Shown in pieces: positions 42,664-50,753 of a stretch of DNA of 64,000 nucleotides. The stretch covers positions 62,001-126,000 of the forward strand of contig NZ_PDHM01000027.1 in the NCBI RefSeq assembly GCF_002573715.1, given 5' to 3'. The stretch comes from Paenibacillus sp. EZ-K15 (GTDB lineage Bacteria > Bacillota > Bacilli > Paenibacillales > Paenibacillaceae). Position 1 is the first letter of the stretch, and every line of letters starts with the position of its first letter. Under the pieces are notes generated by a model. The model made no database searches, had not been told where the DNA came from, and was given only the letters and a program-made list of their open reading frames with translations. The translations under genes were made by a program, and so were the position numbers.

Positions 42664-43727
42664 TCGATCACTCCTCTACAAACAATATCAGCTCGAAGAA
42701 CCGCAGGTTCATAAGGTTTAGCTATATTGTAGTACACTAAGGCTTCCTCTGTTTTCCCGGTTACTTCGTAAAACACGCCCAAATTATAGGCTGCGAGAAA
42801 TGAACCTGCACCTTCGATTGTCGCATATTTCCCAGACTCCCCAATTTGAATCGCCTGCTTAAAGGCAATGGGGATAAGCTCCATTCGGCCAGCGTCCATA
42901 TATAGCAAACCAAGCTGAAACCATAAATCCGAGTAATCGGAATAATGATTTTGGTTGATTTCCAATAGTTGGATGGCGTCCTCAACCAGTTGGGCTTTAC
43001 GCAGCACTTTAGCGAATTCAACAACCATAGCAGCATGGGATAAAGTTGGAGCAATCATGAATTTAACGGCTTGTATAAATGCCTCGCATGCTCCTTCAAG
43101 TTCGTCAACAGAAGCATGCAATTTACCCAGCTGGTACCACATATAGCCATCCGTTGAATTCACCCGAAGTTGTTTTTGGTACAACGAATGATACAAATCA
43201 TATTTTTTCTCTTTATAGTTTGACTGATTGTAACCGTAATGATCGATCATAATTTCGCCCATTTCAAATGAAGCGATCGATTGATCATTATATAACACTT
43301 CATGAACAGGACCATGGAATCTATATTTCTCATGATTAGGAAATAACCGAACCATACGATGAACTCGGGTAAACTCGTGAGAGTCGTCAATATTCCGAAT
43401 CATAACGGCAGCGGGCTTTTGTGAGTTTTGTTTCACATAATTCAATATCTGTTCGTATGTGCCTTTTTGAAAATGTTCATCCGCGTCCAACACAAATATA
43501 TGAGAGCCCGTTGCCTTAGAGAGGCAGTAATTTCTCGCCTTAGCAAAGTCTTCTTCCCATGTATAGTGGTATAAACGAACGTTACTATATGATTCGGCAA
43601 TTTCAGTTGTTTGATCTGTGGAACCTGTATCCACGATAACAATTTCAATGTCGCCGGGAAGACTCTGCAGACAAGACCCGATGTATTGTTCTTCATTTTT
43701 GACGATCATGCATATCGATATCCTCAT
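42660..43727 (-). CDS. Glycosyltransferase family 2 with TPR region, between hag and fliD
   Basis: A 355-residue cytoplasmic protein. The GT2 domain (1-160) begins ISICMIVKNEEQYIGSCLQ and has the metal-binding DADEHF motif. The C-terminal 180 residues are TPR-like helices. This layout resembles SunS-type glycosyltransferases, which modify peptides or proteins, and the SunS comparison is from architecture. It lies just after hag and overlaps fliD. Flagellin glycosyltransferases are commonly placed next to hag, so flagellin O-glycosylation is the best guess. It seems to depend on read-through of the hag terminator. Confidence 0.83.
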   Translation of the reverse strand: MRISICMIVKNEEQYIGSCLQSLPGDIEIVIVDTGSTDQTTEIAESYSNVRLYHYTWEEDFAKARNYCLSKATGSHIFVLDADEHFQKGTYEQILNYVKQNSQKPAAVMIRNIDDSHEFTRVHRMVRLFPNHEKYRFHGPVHEVLYNDQSIASFEMGEIMIDHYGYNQSNYKEKKYDLYHSLYQKQLRVNSTDGYMWYQLGKLHASVDELEGACEAFIQAVKFMIAPTLSHAAMVVEFAKVLRKAQLVEDAIQLLEINQNHYSDYSDLWFQLGLLYMDAGRMELIPIAFKQAIQIGESGKYATIEGAGSFLAAYNLGVFYEVTGKTEEALVYYNIAKPYEPAVLRADIVCRGVIE

Positions 43728-43745
43728 GATTCTCTCCTATAAGAA

Positions 43746-43772
43746 AGGAGTCCACTGATTCAGTGGACTCCT
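43746..43772 (-). terminator. Intrinsic terminator after hag
   Basis: A perfect 12-bp stem, AGGAGTCCACTG and CAGTGGACTCCT with a 3-base loop, is followed by TTTCTT on the minus strand. It will lower expression of the downstream glycosyltransferase-fliD genes relative to flagellin. Confidence 0.85.
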
Positions 43773-43794
43773 ACTGGACTTAAAGCTCATCCAA

Positions 43795-44598
43795 TTAACG
43801 CAACAATTGCAGTACACCTTGAGGTGCTTGGTTAGCTTGAGCCAACATGGCAGTAGAAGCTTGTTGCAAGATATTGAATTTCGTGTAGTTCATCATTTCT
43901 TTAGCCATGTCAGTATCACGGATACGGGATTCTGCAGCTTGCAGATTCTCTGCAGTTGTACCCACGTTGTTGTACATATGCTCAAGACGGTTTTGGAACG
44001 CACCCAATGCGGAACGAGCTTCGTTAACAGTTCCGATTGCTGTGTCAATTACAGCAAGTTCAGCTACAGCTGCAGTTTGCGCAGTCAAGCCACCAAAAGC
44101 AAGTCCGCTAATGTCGGCTTTACTCATGTCAATTTCAACTTTTTCAGCAGCAGTTCCACCCAATTGGATGTTAAGAGTAGCAGTATTGCTCAGCAACTTA
44201 ATTCCGTTGAATTCAGCGTTCGTGGAGATTTCACCGATTGCAGTAGCCAGTTCTTGATATTCAGCATCCATTGCTGCCAAGTCACTTGCGTTGTACGTGC
44301 TGGAAGAACCTTGAGTTGCCAGTTCCTTCATGCGAGTCAGCATGTCAGAAATTTCGTTCATAGCGCCCTCAGCAGTTTGCACAAGAGAAACGCCGTCTTG
44401 AGCGTTACGCATACCTTGGTTCATCGATTTGAGTTGGGAACGCATTTTCTCAGAAATCGAGAGGCCCGCAGCATCGTCAGCAGCACGGTTTACACGGTAA
44501 CCGGAAGACAGTTTCTCGGAAGATTTACCCTGTTGAATGTTGTTGAACGTCAGGTTGCGGTGAGAGTTCATCGCGTTAAGATTGTGGTTGATAATCAT
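43795..44598 (-). CDS. hag: Flagellin
   Basis: Filament subunit of 267 residues. The conserved D0/D1 N-terminus begins MIINHNLNAMNSHRNLTFNN and includes LSSGYRVNRAADDAAGLSIS. The C-terminus has the AESRIRDTDMAKEMMNYTKF block and ends LLR. The variable centre is short, so the outer D2/D3 domains are absent or reduced. Serines and threonines around GSSSTYNASD are possible glycan sites. Expression is under a sigD promoter and a CsrA-regulated leader. No second flagellin gene was seen in the window. Confidence 0.97.
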   Translation of the reverse strand: MIINHNLNAMNSHRNLTFNNIQQGKSSEKLSSGYRVNRAADDAAGLSISEKMRSQLKSMNQGMRNAQDGVSLVQTAEGAMNEISDMLTRMKELATQGSSSTYNASDLAAMDAEYQELATAIGEISTNAEFNGIKLLSNTATLNIQLGGTAAEKVEIDMSKADISGLAFGGLTAQTAAVAELAVIDTAIGTVNEARSALGAFQNRLEHMYNNVGTTAENLQAAESRIRDTDMAKEMMNYTKFNILQQASTAMLAQANQAPQGVLQLLR

Positions 44599-44602
44599 TG
44601 AT

Positions 44603-44639
44603 TATTCCTCCTTGAGTTTATAATTCACATCCTTGTGAA
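44603..44639 (-). promoter_or_regulatory. CsrA-binding hag leader
   Basis: The hairpin TTCACA-AGGA-TGTGAA (44624-44639) presents the CsrA core ACAAGGATGT in its loop. A second GGA lies in the ribosome site AAGGAGGAA (44605-44613), seven bases before the hag ATG. Two sites, one in a hairpin and one over the ribosome site, is the arrangement by which CsrA represses hag in Bacillus. Confidence 0.8.
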
Positions 44640-44664
44640 GTAGGCTCTTCGTCCTACATTATCT

Positions 44665-44691
44665 ATATCGGAATCAAATTAGAATAGTTTA
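44665..44691 (-). promoter_or_regulatory. sigD promoter of hag
   Basis: TAAA (44688-44691), a 15-base spacer and TCCGATAT (44665-44672) on the minus strand match the sigD consensus TAAA-N15-GCCGATAT at all but one base. Confidence 0.9.
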
Positions 44692-44709
44692 TATTATATT
44701 TCGCATTTT

Positions 44710-44934
44710 TTATTTTTTTATTTTTTTTATAAGGTTAGGATCAAGTTTTGCATTGGTGGCTTCCATATTGTTTGCCTTTACTTCCTCAACTAATTCCTTC
44801 CTTAAGATAACAACATCTTCTGGAGCTCGAATGCCGATCTTCACACTCTCTCCATCTATAGAAGAGATATAAATCTCAATATCATTCTGAATGAGAATGG
44901 ATTGACCTCTCTTTCTTGTCAGTACAAGCATCAT
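44710..44934 (-). CDS. csrA: Translational regulator CsrA
   Basis: Small dimeric RNA-binding protein that represses hag by binding GGA motifs in its leader. It has 74 residues beginning MLVLTRKRGQSILIQNDIEI with a conserved core IKIGIRAPEDVVILRKEL-like strand order. The first ATG (44934) overlaps the fliW stop. The second (44931) gives the canonical MLVLTRK start. The last residues are lysine-rich with an A/T-rich gene end. Coupled translation with its antagonist FliW is evident. Confidence 0.95.
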   Translation of the reverse strand: MMLVLTRKRGQSILIQNDIEIYISSIDGESVKIGIRAPEDVVILRKELVEEVKANNMEATNAKLDPNLIKKIKK

Positions 44935-45353
44935 TTCATCTCCATTCCATTTGACTTATCCGTAATCAAAGGAGCATTCGTTCGATAGCCCTTGTTCTCC
45001 TGAAGAACATATTGAGTCCCCTTGCCGTTTAAGACATTTACTATTAGCGGAGCTACAAGATTTAATGTTGACTCCTCCAACGTTCCCTTCATTGTGACAA
45101 TATTCAGAATCAGGGCATCCTCTGCCTGATCCAAATGCAGTGTACTTTTCATAGATTCATTTAACTGTATAGAATAGTTTGGATACCAGTGAAATGGAGT
45201 TACCGTCAAAAAGGAAATATTCTCGTCCTCCTCACTCTTTATGTAAGCAAAAGGAGTGCCTTCGATCGACTCTAGTCGAAAACTATTTAAATGATTAAAA
45301 CCCAGAATATTTCCTTGAAATGAAATTTGCATGTTATTGAACTTCTCCAACAT
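44931..45353 (-). CDS. fliW: Flagellar assembly factor FliW
   Basis: A 140-residue protein that binds either flagellin or CsrA. When flagellin is exported, FliW is freed to sequester CsrA and hag translation resumes. Family blocks visible are GFNHLNSFRLESIEGTPFAY and LNIVTMKGTLEESTLNLVAP. Its start is eight bases after AGGAGG, which itself follows directly on a terminator hairpin (45367-45398). Its stop overlaps csrA. Confidence 0.94.
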   Translation of the reverse strand: MLEKFNNMQISFQGNILGFNHLNSFRLESIEGTPFAYIKSEEDENISFLTVTPFHWYPNYSIQLNESMKSTLHLDQAEDALILNIVTMKGTLEESTLNLVAPLIVNVLNGKGTQYVLQENKGYRTNAPLITDKSNGMEMK

Positions 45354-45366
45354 TCTAAAAACCTCC

Positions 45367-45398
45367 TAAAAAAGACTACAGCTTCAGAAGCTATAGTC
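45367..45398 (-). terminator. Terminator just before the fliW ribosome site
   Basis: A 12-bp stem with one mismatch (45374-45385 with 45387-45398; the tip bases form the loop) is followed on the minus strand by TTTTTT and then immediately by AGGAGG, the fliW ribosome site. It could separate fliW-csrA from the flgK-flgL transcript or act as an attenuator. Confidence 0.75.
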
Positions 45399-45404
45399 TC
45401 ATTA

Positions 45405-45971
45405 TCAACCATATAGATCATAATCGCTAACCCAAATTTTCAGGCTATTCTGATTTCTTATATAAGTGTCTACTCCCCCAGGTGTATAGGTAACCTCAGG
45501 GCGATTGGGCGAATAATTCACATTAGTTTGATGCATGGACCAGCTCATCTGCAGATCAACAGGTGTATAATGAACACTGACATTATCAGTGGAAGCCGCG
45601 CCATTGTATTCAATGCTCGGTTTCTCCTGAACTCTCTGTGCCATAATGTCTGCAATCGAATTTCCCGGTTTAGTAAACTGGGCTAATCTGTTACCTTCGT
45701 CCACGATTCTTGAGACATTCATCAGAAATTGTTGCTCCATCTGGGAGGAAACCATCTGTAACCACTCCAAATGATTTCCTTTGCCCAAAGCCATCCATGC
45801 CTTTGAGCTATCAATAGTCAATTCAGCCGGTACCCTTTGTACCTCCATTGCAGCAGGGGTTGTCTCAATATTTAACTCCCCCTGTGGGGATTTCATTTGG
45901 AACTGCCCCTGGCGGGATTCCATTCCTATATTAGCGTAGGTTTGCCGGATAGATAATCGCAGTAAATTCAT
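45405..45971 (-). CDS. DUF6470 family protein (YviE-like)
   Basis: A 188-residue protein of unknown function at the position of Bacillus yviE, between flgL and fliW. It has an N-terminal IRQTYANIGMESRQGQFQMK block and repeated short beta-like segments, with no signal peptide or membrane segment. The conserved location implies a part in filament assembly or its control, but none has been shown. The opening motif recurs in the family. Confidence 0.82.
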   Translation of the reverse strand: MNLLRLSIRQTYANIGMESRQGQFQMKSPQGELNIETTPAAMEVQRVPAELTIDSSKAWMALGKGNHLEWLQMVSSQMEQQFLMNVSRIVDEGNRLAQFTKPGNSIADIMAQRVQEKPSIEYNGAASTDNVSVHYTPVDLQMSWSMHQTNVNYSPNRPEVTYTPGGVDTYIRNQNSLKIWVSDYDLYG

Positions 45972-45985
45972 CTGTCCCTCCTTAA

Positions 45986-46882
45986 CTATCTGAGGTAATC
46001 CAGGAGACTGATCTGCATAATCTTAGCACTCGTTGCCAACGAGGCTTGATACACGCTTTCATCTTGTTTTAACTTCATAATAGTCTCAGCATAGTCCGCG
46101 TCCTCGACTTTAGACTGCATAGAAGTCAGGTTCATTTCAAGATCACCAAGACGCTGACTAATAAGTTCCACCCGATTGGTTTTGGCTCCAATCTCCGACC
46201 TTGCTTCATTCAGCTTAGCAATTCTGCTGGAGAAATTGCCTAGTTCTGCTTGAGCAGCAGCTTTATCATTTGTGTCCAGCGCTGTCTGGACTCTCTTCAA
46301 AACTGCAAATAGATTATCCGCATCCGTCGGCTCGCCAAAAACGTCTTGGCCTGTAACGTTAATGGTAAGCGAAGCCCCCTCGGTAAATTTATAAGTGATC
46401 CCGTGTGTATCCGTTACTTGTGTAGGAGCGAGAGCTTCATCATAAGGCGCCTGATCGGTTAACTGTCCGTTAAAAATATGTTTGTCATTAAATTTGCTAT
46501 TTCCCAAAGATACGAGTTGTTCGTAAATCTGGTTCAATTCTGTATTTACAGCATTTAATGCCTCTTGCGGATTTGTGCCGTTGACTGCTTGAACGATCAA
46601 TTCATTGGCACGTTGAGAAATCTCATTGACTTGACCTATCACTGTGTCTGTATACTCTAACCACGAAAGGGCCGTGTCGGCATTTTTTTGAAACTGCTCA
46701 TTAAACGACAATTCGCTCCGATATCTTAATGAATATGTAATCCCAACAGGATCATCAGACGGCTTGTTTAACTTCATGCCTGTAGAAAGCACATTCATGT
46801 TGCCGTCCATTCTCACTAAATTCGTATTAATATTTCGTATCATCTGCAGGTTCATCATACCTGGTGTAACGCGTAAAGCCAT
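45986..46882 (-). CDS. flgL: Hook-filament junction protein FlgL
   Basis: HAP3, the junction protein next to the filament, 298 residues. The flagellin-like N-terminus reads VTPGMMNLQMIRNINTNLVR and LSTGMKLNKPSDDPVGITYS. The C-terminal coiled coil ends in LATSAKIMQISLLDYLR. It starts 15 bases after flgK, same operon. Confidence 0.95.
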   Translation of the reverse strand: MALRVTPGMMNLQMIRNINTNLVRMDGNMNVLSTGMKLNKPSDDPVGITYSLRYRSELSFNEQFQKNADTALSWLEYTDTVIGQVNEISQRANELIVQAVNGTNPQEALNAVNTELNQIYEQLVSLGNSKFNDKHIFNGQLTDQAPYDEALAPTQVTDTHGITYKFTEGASLTINVTGQDVFGEPTDADNLFAVLKRVQTALDTNDKAAAQAELGNFSSRIAKLNEARSEIGAKTNRVELISQRLGDLEMNLTSMQSKVEDADYAETIMKLKQDESVYQASLATSAKIMQISLLDYLR

Positions 46883-46897
46883 GAACTATCGCCTCCT

Positions 46898-48460
46898 CTA
46901 TCTACCTACGACTCCCATGCTGTTAATGATTTTATCAAGGTTTTGATCCACAGTGGTCATAAAACGGGAAGCAGCTCCATAAGAATGCTGCAATTTGATC
47001 AGGTTCGACATTTCTTCATCCAAAGAAACTCCGCTTACAGATTGTCTTCTGGAATCAACCTGATCTACTAGCAGCTGATTATTATCTTGCTGTCTTAACG
47101 CTTCTCGGCTCTGGACGCCTAACTGCCCCATCACAGCCCGGTAATAATCGTCTACTGTACCTGTTGTTATTCCATTGTTACTTGCTATGGAGTTAAATGC
47201 GAACGGACGCTCTCTCAATTGAGACATCAACAAAGCGAGTGTATTATTTCCTTTGACTACCTCATCACCATTAGCGCCTGCTACAACTCGCAGTGAAGAA
47301 GCTATTTTGTTAGGATCCTGGACAATGGCGTTATTAACACTAAATGTGGCCGCCGTTATAGGCCCACCACCCTTCGAGCTAAAGAAGTCTCCCGCAGCCT
47401 GAGCGGGTGAAGTAAATAGATACCCAAGTTTATGAAGCCCATTTAAACCTTTGACAGTTACTGTTGTATCCGCAGTTAACGTTCTTGTGGTTCCGCTATA
47501 GGTTACTCCATTTAACACTGTTCCTTCAGGAAGTACCGAACCTGCCGGAATCGTAATGCTTACATCACCGTTAGCTATCGTATTGGCCAACTCGTTTAAT
47601 TGGTCCAAGTAATCTTTCACGATACCATCTCTGGATTTAATGATACCGAACAGTTCTCCACTATTTAGCCCATTGCTAGCATAGGCCGTCTCTAATTGAG
47701 CAGGAGTAACAGGGACAGCAGCGTCTCCGGCGACAAGTTCAAGCCCACCCACAGTAACCCGGTAGCCTGTTTCTTCTTCCACCGCTACTACATTAGCCAT
47801 ACGGGATAATTCATCAATGATGAGATCGCGTTGATCTCTAAGATCATTGGCATTATCACGAAAACCCTCAATGCGATTAATCTCATAATTCAGCTGCGCC
47901 ACTTGAGTGGTCAGTGTATTTATATGATCTGCATTCACGTTAATCCCTTGAGTCAAATCAGCTTGCATATCCGTTATTTTCTTACTGGTTTCGTTAAAGG
48001 CTTCCGCCATCGCTAAAGCATTTTCTCTAACGATTTTTCTTGAAGTTACGTTTTCGGGGTCCTTACTGAACTCCGACCAAGCTTTCCAAAAGTTATCAAT
48101 AACCGTTGTCAAACCAGATTCAGAAGGTTCGTTAAAAATCGTTTCCAACTTAGAAAGTGTCCCTGCTTGCACTTCCCAATCACCAAGTGAGCGATTTGCG
48201 TTCCAGTATTGTTGGTCCAAAAACTGATCTCTTACACGTTTGATATAACTAACCTCAACACCTGTGCCCAGTTGGCCAGGAGATATTGAATTATACATTC
48301 CTGGCATAGCCAGCGGACGTGAAGCGATCAAACCTACAACTTGCCGTGAATAACCAGGAGTGCTAGCATTTGCTATGTTATGTCCGGTAGTGTTCATACC
48401 TGCCATCTGAGCGAAAAGGCTGCGCTTCGCGGTTTCAATCCCGTGAAATGTAGATACCAT
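46898..48460 (-). CDS. flgK: Hook-filament junction protein FlgK
   Basis: HAP1, 520 residues. The start MVSTFHGIETAKRSLFAQMA and the block TTGHNIANASTPGYSRQ are the flagellar rod/hook signature. The C-terminal helix includes DEEMSNLIKLQHSYGAASR. Length is normal. It follows flgN by 27 bases. Confidence 0.96.
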   Translation of the reverse strand: MVSTFHGIETAKRSLFAQMAGMNTTGHNIANASTPGYSRQVVGLIASRPLAMPGMYNSISPGQLGTGVEVSYIKRVRDQFLDQQYWNANRSLGDWEVQAGTLSKLETIFNEPSESGLTTVIDNFWKAWSEFSKDPENVTSRKIVRENALAMAEAFNETSKKITDMQADLTQGINVNADHINTLTTQVAQLNYEINRIEGFRDNANDLRDQRDLIIDELSRMANVVAVEEETGYRVTVGGLELVAGDAAVPVTPAQLETAYASNGLNSGELFGIIKSRDGIVKDYLDQLNELANTIANGDVSITIPAGSVLPEGTVLNGVTYSGTTRTLTADTTVTVKGLNGLHKLGYLFTSPAQAAGDFFSSKGGGPITAATFSVNNAIVQDPNKIASSLRVVAGANGDEVVKGNNTLALLMSQLRERPFAFNSIASNNGITTGTVDDYYRAVMGQLGVQSREALRQQDNNQLLVDQVDSRRQSVSGVSLDEEMSNLIKLQHSYGAASRFMTTVDQNLDKIINSMGVVGR

Positions 48461-48487
48461 GTGTTCTCTCCTTAATAAGTGCCACGC

Positions 48488-48988
48488 TTACGCTTTGGCA
48501 TCAAAAAAATTGTTTTTATTCGAAAGTGCAGGTGGGGTGTCCGTAGGCTTCTTATAGATCATTTCCTCATCCACACCGACAATTATATTTAAAGAGAAGT
48601 CAATAAAATGTAGAGACTGCTCCAGCAACTGGGTTGTTAATTCATTCTGTTTTTTTAATATCACGGCGTTGCTCAGTAAGCTATCACGGATCTGCATAAG
48701 CTCTTGCTTTTCGTTCGGATCAAATACAAGTCGCGATAGCTCGGTTACGCTGAGATTTAATTGGGAGCGGATCCCTTTTTCTTGTAAGAAAAAATTCACT
48801 TGCTCCACGCGCTGCTGTTCCAGTTCGTTCATCTGTCTTAACAACCGATTTTCATTTGTCATCAGTCGAGTCAAGTTAGAAGAATCATTATCAATGATTG
48901 CCTTTTGTTTCTCTTTACCGACGTCTATCATTTCAAGATGGACATTATTTAACTTCGTCATCGCTAAAATGACATTCTGTACACTCAC
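48488..48988 (-). CDS. flgN: Flagellar chaperone FlgN
   Basis: Export chaperone for FlgK and FlgL, 166 residues, nearly all helical with heptads (LTRLMTNENRLLRQMNELEQ). The GTG start overlaps the flgM stop by four bases. The identification is from helical character, size and position between flgM and flgK; FlgN sequences are poorly conserved. Confidence 0.87.
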   Translation of the reverse strand: MSVQNVILAMTKLNNVHLEMIDVGKEKQKAIIDNDSSNLTRLMTNENRLLRQMNELEQQRVEQVNFFLQEKGIRSQLNLSVTELSRLVFDPNEKQELMQIRDSLLSNAVILKKQNELTTQLLEQSLHFIDFSLNIIVGVDEEMIYKKPTDTPPALSNKNNFFDAKA

Positions 48989-49281
48989 TTGGACTCACCT
49001 GATTTATTGTAGGATTGAAAATACGGGAGCAATTTGTCTGCCAAACGGTCGACTGGCACTTCATAAGTACCATTAGCTACAGATTCCTTCAAACGCTGAA
49101 TTTTCTCCGCGCGTTCCGGATCCTGTACTTTACTCTGTGCACTCAGTTCCATCGCCTCCGAGGAGATTGATACTTCATCCTTGCGGCGCTTCTTCTTATC
49201 GATATGCTGCATCTCCCGAGATTCAATATTCCGTTGATACGAATTGATGCCGTTCACACGTCCCGATTCGTTAATCTTCAC
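48985..49281 (-). CDS. flgM: Anti-sigma factor FlgM
   Basis: Holds sigD inactive until the hook is finished. It has 98 residues. The N-terminus MKINESGRVNGINSYQRN and the C-terminal sigma-binding part (VSISSEAMELSAQSKVQDPE, then RLKESVANGTYEVPVDRLADKLL) are typical. The start is a GTG after GAGGTG. It has its own sigD promoter overlapping a terminator (49301-49356). Confidence 0.94.
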   Translation of the reverse strand: MKINESGRVNGINSYQRNIESREMQHIDKKKRRKDEVSISSEAMELSAQSKVQDPERAEKIQRLKESVANGTYEVPVDRLADKLLPYFQSYNKSGESK

Positions 49282-49300
49282 GCCCTATTCACCTCACTTA

Positions 49301-49338
49301 AAATAAAAGACCGATAAGCTTTACTAAGTTTATCGGTC
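49301..49338 (-). terminator. Intrinsic terminator between yvyF and flgM
   Basis: Stem GACCGATAAACTT with AAGCTTATCGGTC (49309-49338, one mismatch) is followed by TTTTATTT on the minus strand. Its 5' arm contains the -10 box of the flgM sigD promoter. Confidence 0.8.
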
Positions 49339-49356
49339 GGATATGAAACATTGTTA
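49330..49356 (-). promoter_or_regulatory. sigD promoter of flgM
   Basis: TAAC (49353-49356), a 15-base spacer and ACCGATAA (49330-49337) on the minus strand match TAAA-N15-GCCGATAT at 9 of 12 positions. The start point would fall inside the hairpin, so sigD transcripts cannot form the full terminator. Confidence 0.7.
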
Positions 49357-49368
49357 ATAGTTCAAAAG

Positions 49369-49779
49369 TTAGTATTTGCGCAGTTTATCGACTGCACTGT
49401 AAGTCTCTCTGTCTTTTCTGGACCCAGGCTGATGTTCCTGGTCGCCAGCAGCAGCCTGCCTTAGCTCCCTCGTTAATCGCGTCCGGCAGGACTCGCACAT
49501 ATTGCTCTCACGAATCAACGTTCCGCATACTTCGCAAGGATACGCCAGGTTTGGCGCGTTCGCAATCGAGATCCGGCCTTCCTTGATGAACTTCGTAATT
49601 TGCCGCACAGATACTTCCGTAGCCTCAGATACCTCATGAATCGTTGCACCTTTTTGCTCACGAAGAAAGGTTGCGCATTTCTCATATTCCTTCTCAATAA
49701 CCTTCATGCAATCAGGACATAATTCCCGAATATTAACCGTATATAACTTGCCGCACCGAGGGCAATTCCCCAGATTCAT
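49369..49779 (-). CDS. yvyF: YvyF-like flagellar operon protein (TIGR03826 type)
   Basis: A 136-residue protein with two zinc-ribbon-like cysteine pairs at the N-terminus (CPRCGKLY and CPDC) and two more near residue 95 (CEVCGTLI and CESC). Between them is a helix-turn-helix-like EVSEATEVSVRQITKFIKEG. It may bind nucleic acid; function is unproven. Its location between comFC and flgM is the same as in Bacillus. The ATG at 49779 follows GGAGG; a longer frame to 49800 is less likely. Confidence 0.85.
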   Translation of the reverse strand: MNLGNCPRCGKLYTVNIRELCPDCMKVIEKEYEKCATFLREQKGATIHEVSEATEVSVRQITKFIKEGRISIANAPNLAYPCEVCGTLIRESNMCESCRTRLTRELRQAAAGDQEHQPGSRKDRETYSAVDKLRKY

Positions 49780-49892
49780 GCTCAACAACCTCCATGCCAC
49801 ATAGAACCTTTAATACCCCTAGATTACATTATCTTAGGCCTTACGTCTATCATTCGGTAATAGAATCCACACATTTTTCCTATTTTAATCAT

Positions 49893-50753
49893 TTACGAAC
49901 GAGCCCAGGTTAAACTATAGATCTCGATGGGCATTTCTACAATGGATTCATATCTCCGCAAAACCTGAGCACAAGCGTTAATCGTACTCCCGGTTGTGTA
50001 GATATCATCTACCAATAATATACGGAAAGGTCCTTTGATCCGTGATGTCCCCACTTGAGATCGAGCATGCTCTACGGCCTGGTTGCTTATGGACCCCAGT
50101 ACATCGGGTGCATCCTGCAACGCACCAAAAACACCCTCCATGTCCTTTAGCCGATCCATCCGGCTCTTGAAACTCTGTTTATCCGTGTGACGTCTACGTT
50201 CCAGCAGTCGAACACAAGGCGCCTTTATTCTAAGCGCAAGCCCCTGTGCGAGCACCTCCGCTTGATTGAACCCCCTCTCCTGGAGCCTTTCCTCACTTAC
50301 CGGAACCGAAGTGACGGCGTGTATACTCCATGGTATGTTGCCAGAATTCCGTGACCCCTTATTGCCCAAATGGATGTTCGCTTCCCGATGGAGCAGCGTG
50401 TATGCCCGTAACATCATTTCTATCAAGAGAGGAGCGTAACGCTCATTCCCCCTATATTTGTACTGGGCCAACCACTCTCTCATCTGCGTATCATAGGTTA
50501 CTGCACTCCGGTTTAAAATAAATCTCCGCTCGTTCATGCCTGATCGAATACAATCCGGACAGCCGATTCCCCGCCCGCATCGCCAACATTTAGGTTTCAT
50601 AATCCAGGGGATATTCCGATAACAGGCACGGCATATTCCCGGAAGTTCCCTGGTGAATGAACCTAATTTTCCACAAGTGAGGCAGGTTTCGTCAATCGGT
50701 TTGAGCAAACGTTGCATATGCCCGAGCAGATGACTAAAGACATTTGGTATCAA
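49893..50753 (-). CDS. comFC: Competence protein ComFC (phosphoribosyltransferase-like)
   Basis: A 286-residue protein needed late in transformation in Bacillus. An N-terminal zinc-binding region has CLTCGKLG, CRACYR, CWRCGRG and CPDC. A phosphoribosyltransferase domain carries the ILLVDDIYTTGSTINAC signature. The start is a TTG seven bases after AAGGAG. It has about 35-50 more residues than Bacillus ComFC because of the zinc region and a mid-protein insertion. comFA lies upstream after a 500-base gap. Confidence 0.93.
   Translation of the reverse strand: MIPNVFSHLLGHMQRLLKPIDETCLTCGKLGSFTRELPGICRACYRNIPWIMKPKCWRCGRGIGCPDCIRSGMNERRFILNRSAVTYDTQMREWLAQYKYRGNERYAPLLIEMMLRAYTLLHREANIHLGNKGSRNSGNIPWSIHAVTSVPVSEERLQERGFNQAEVLAQGLALRIKAPCVRLLERRRHTDKQSFKSRMDRLKDMEGVFGALQDAPDVLGSISNQAVEHARSQVGTSRIKGPFRILLVDDIYTTGSTINACAQVLRRYESIVEMPIEIYSLTWARS

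Noticed and set aside
34912..43727. Mobile genomic island carrying the glycosyltransferase genes
   Set aside because: No integrase, transposase, att repeat or tRNA border is visible, and the genes are woven into the fli operon.
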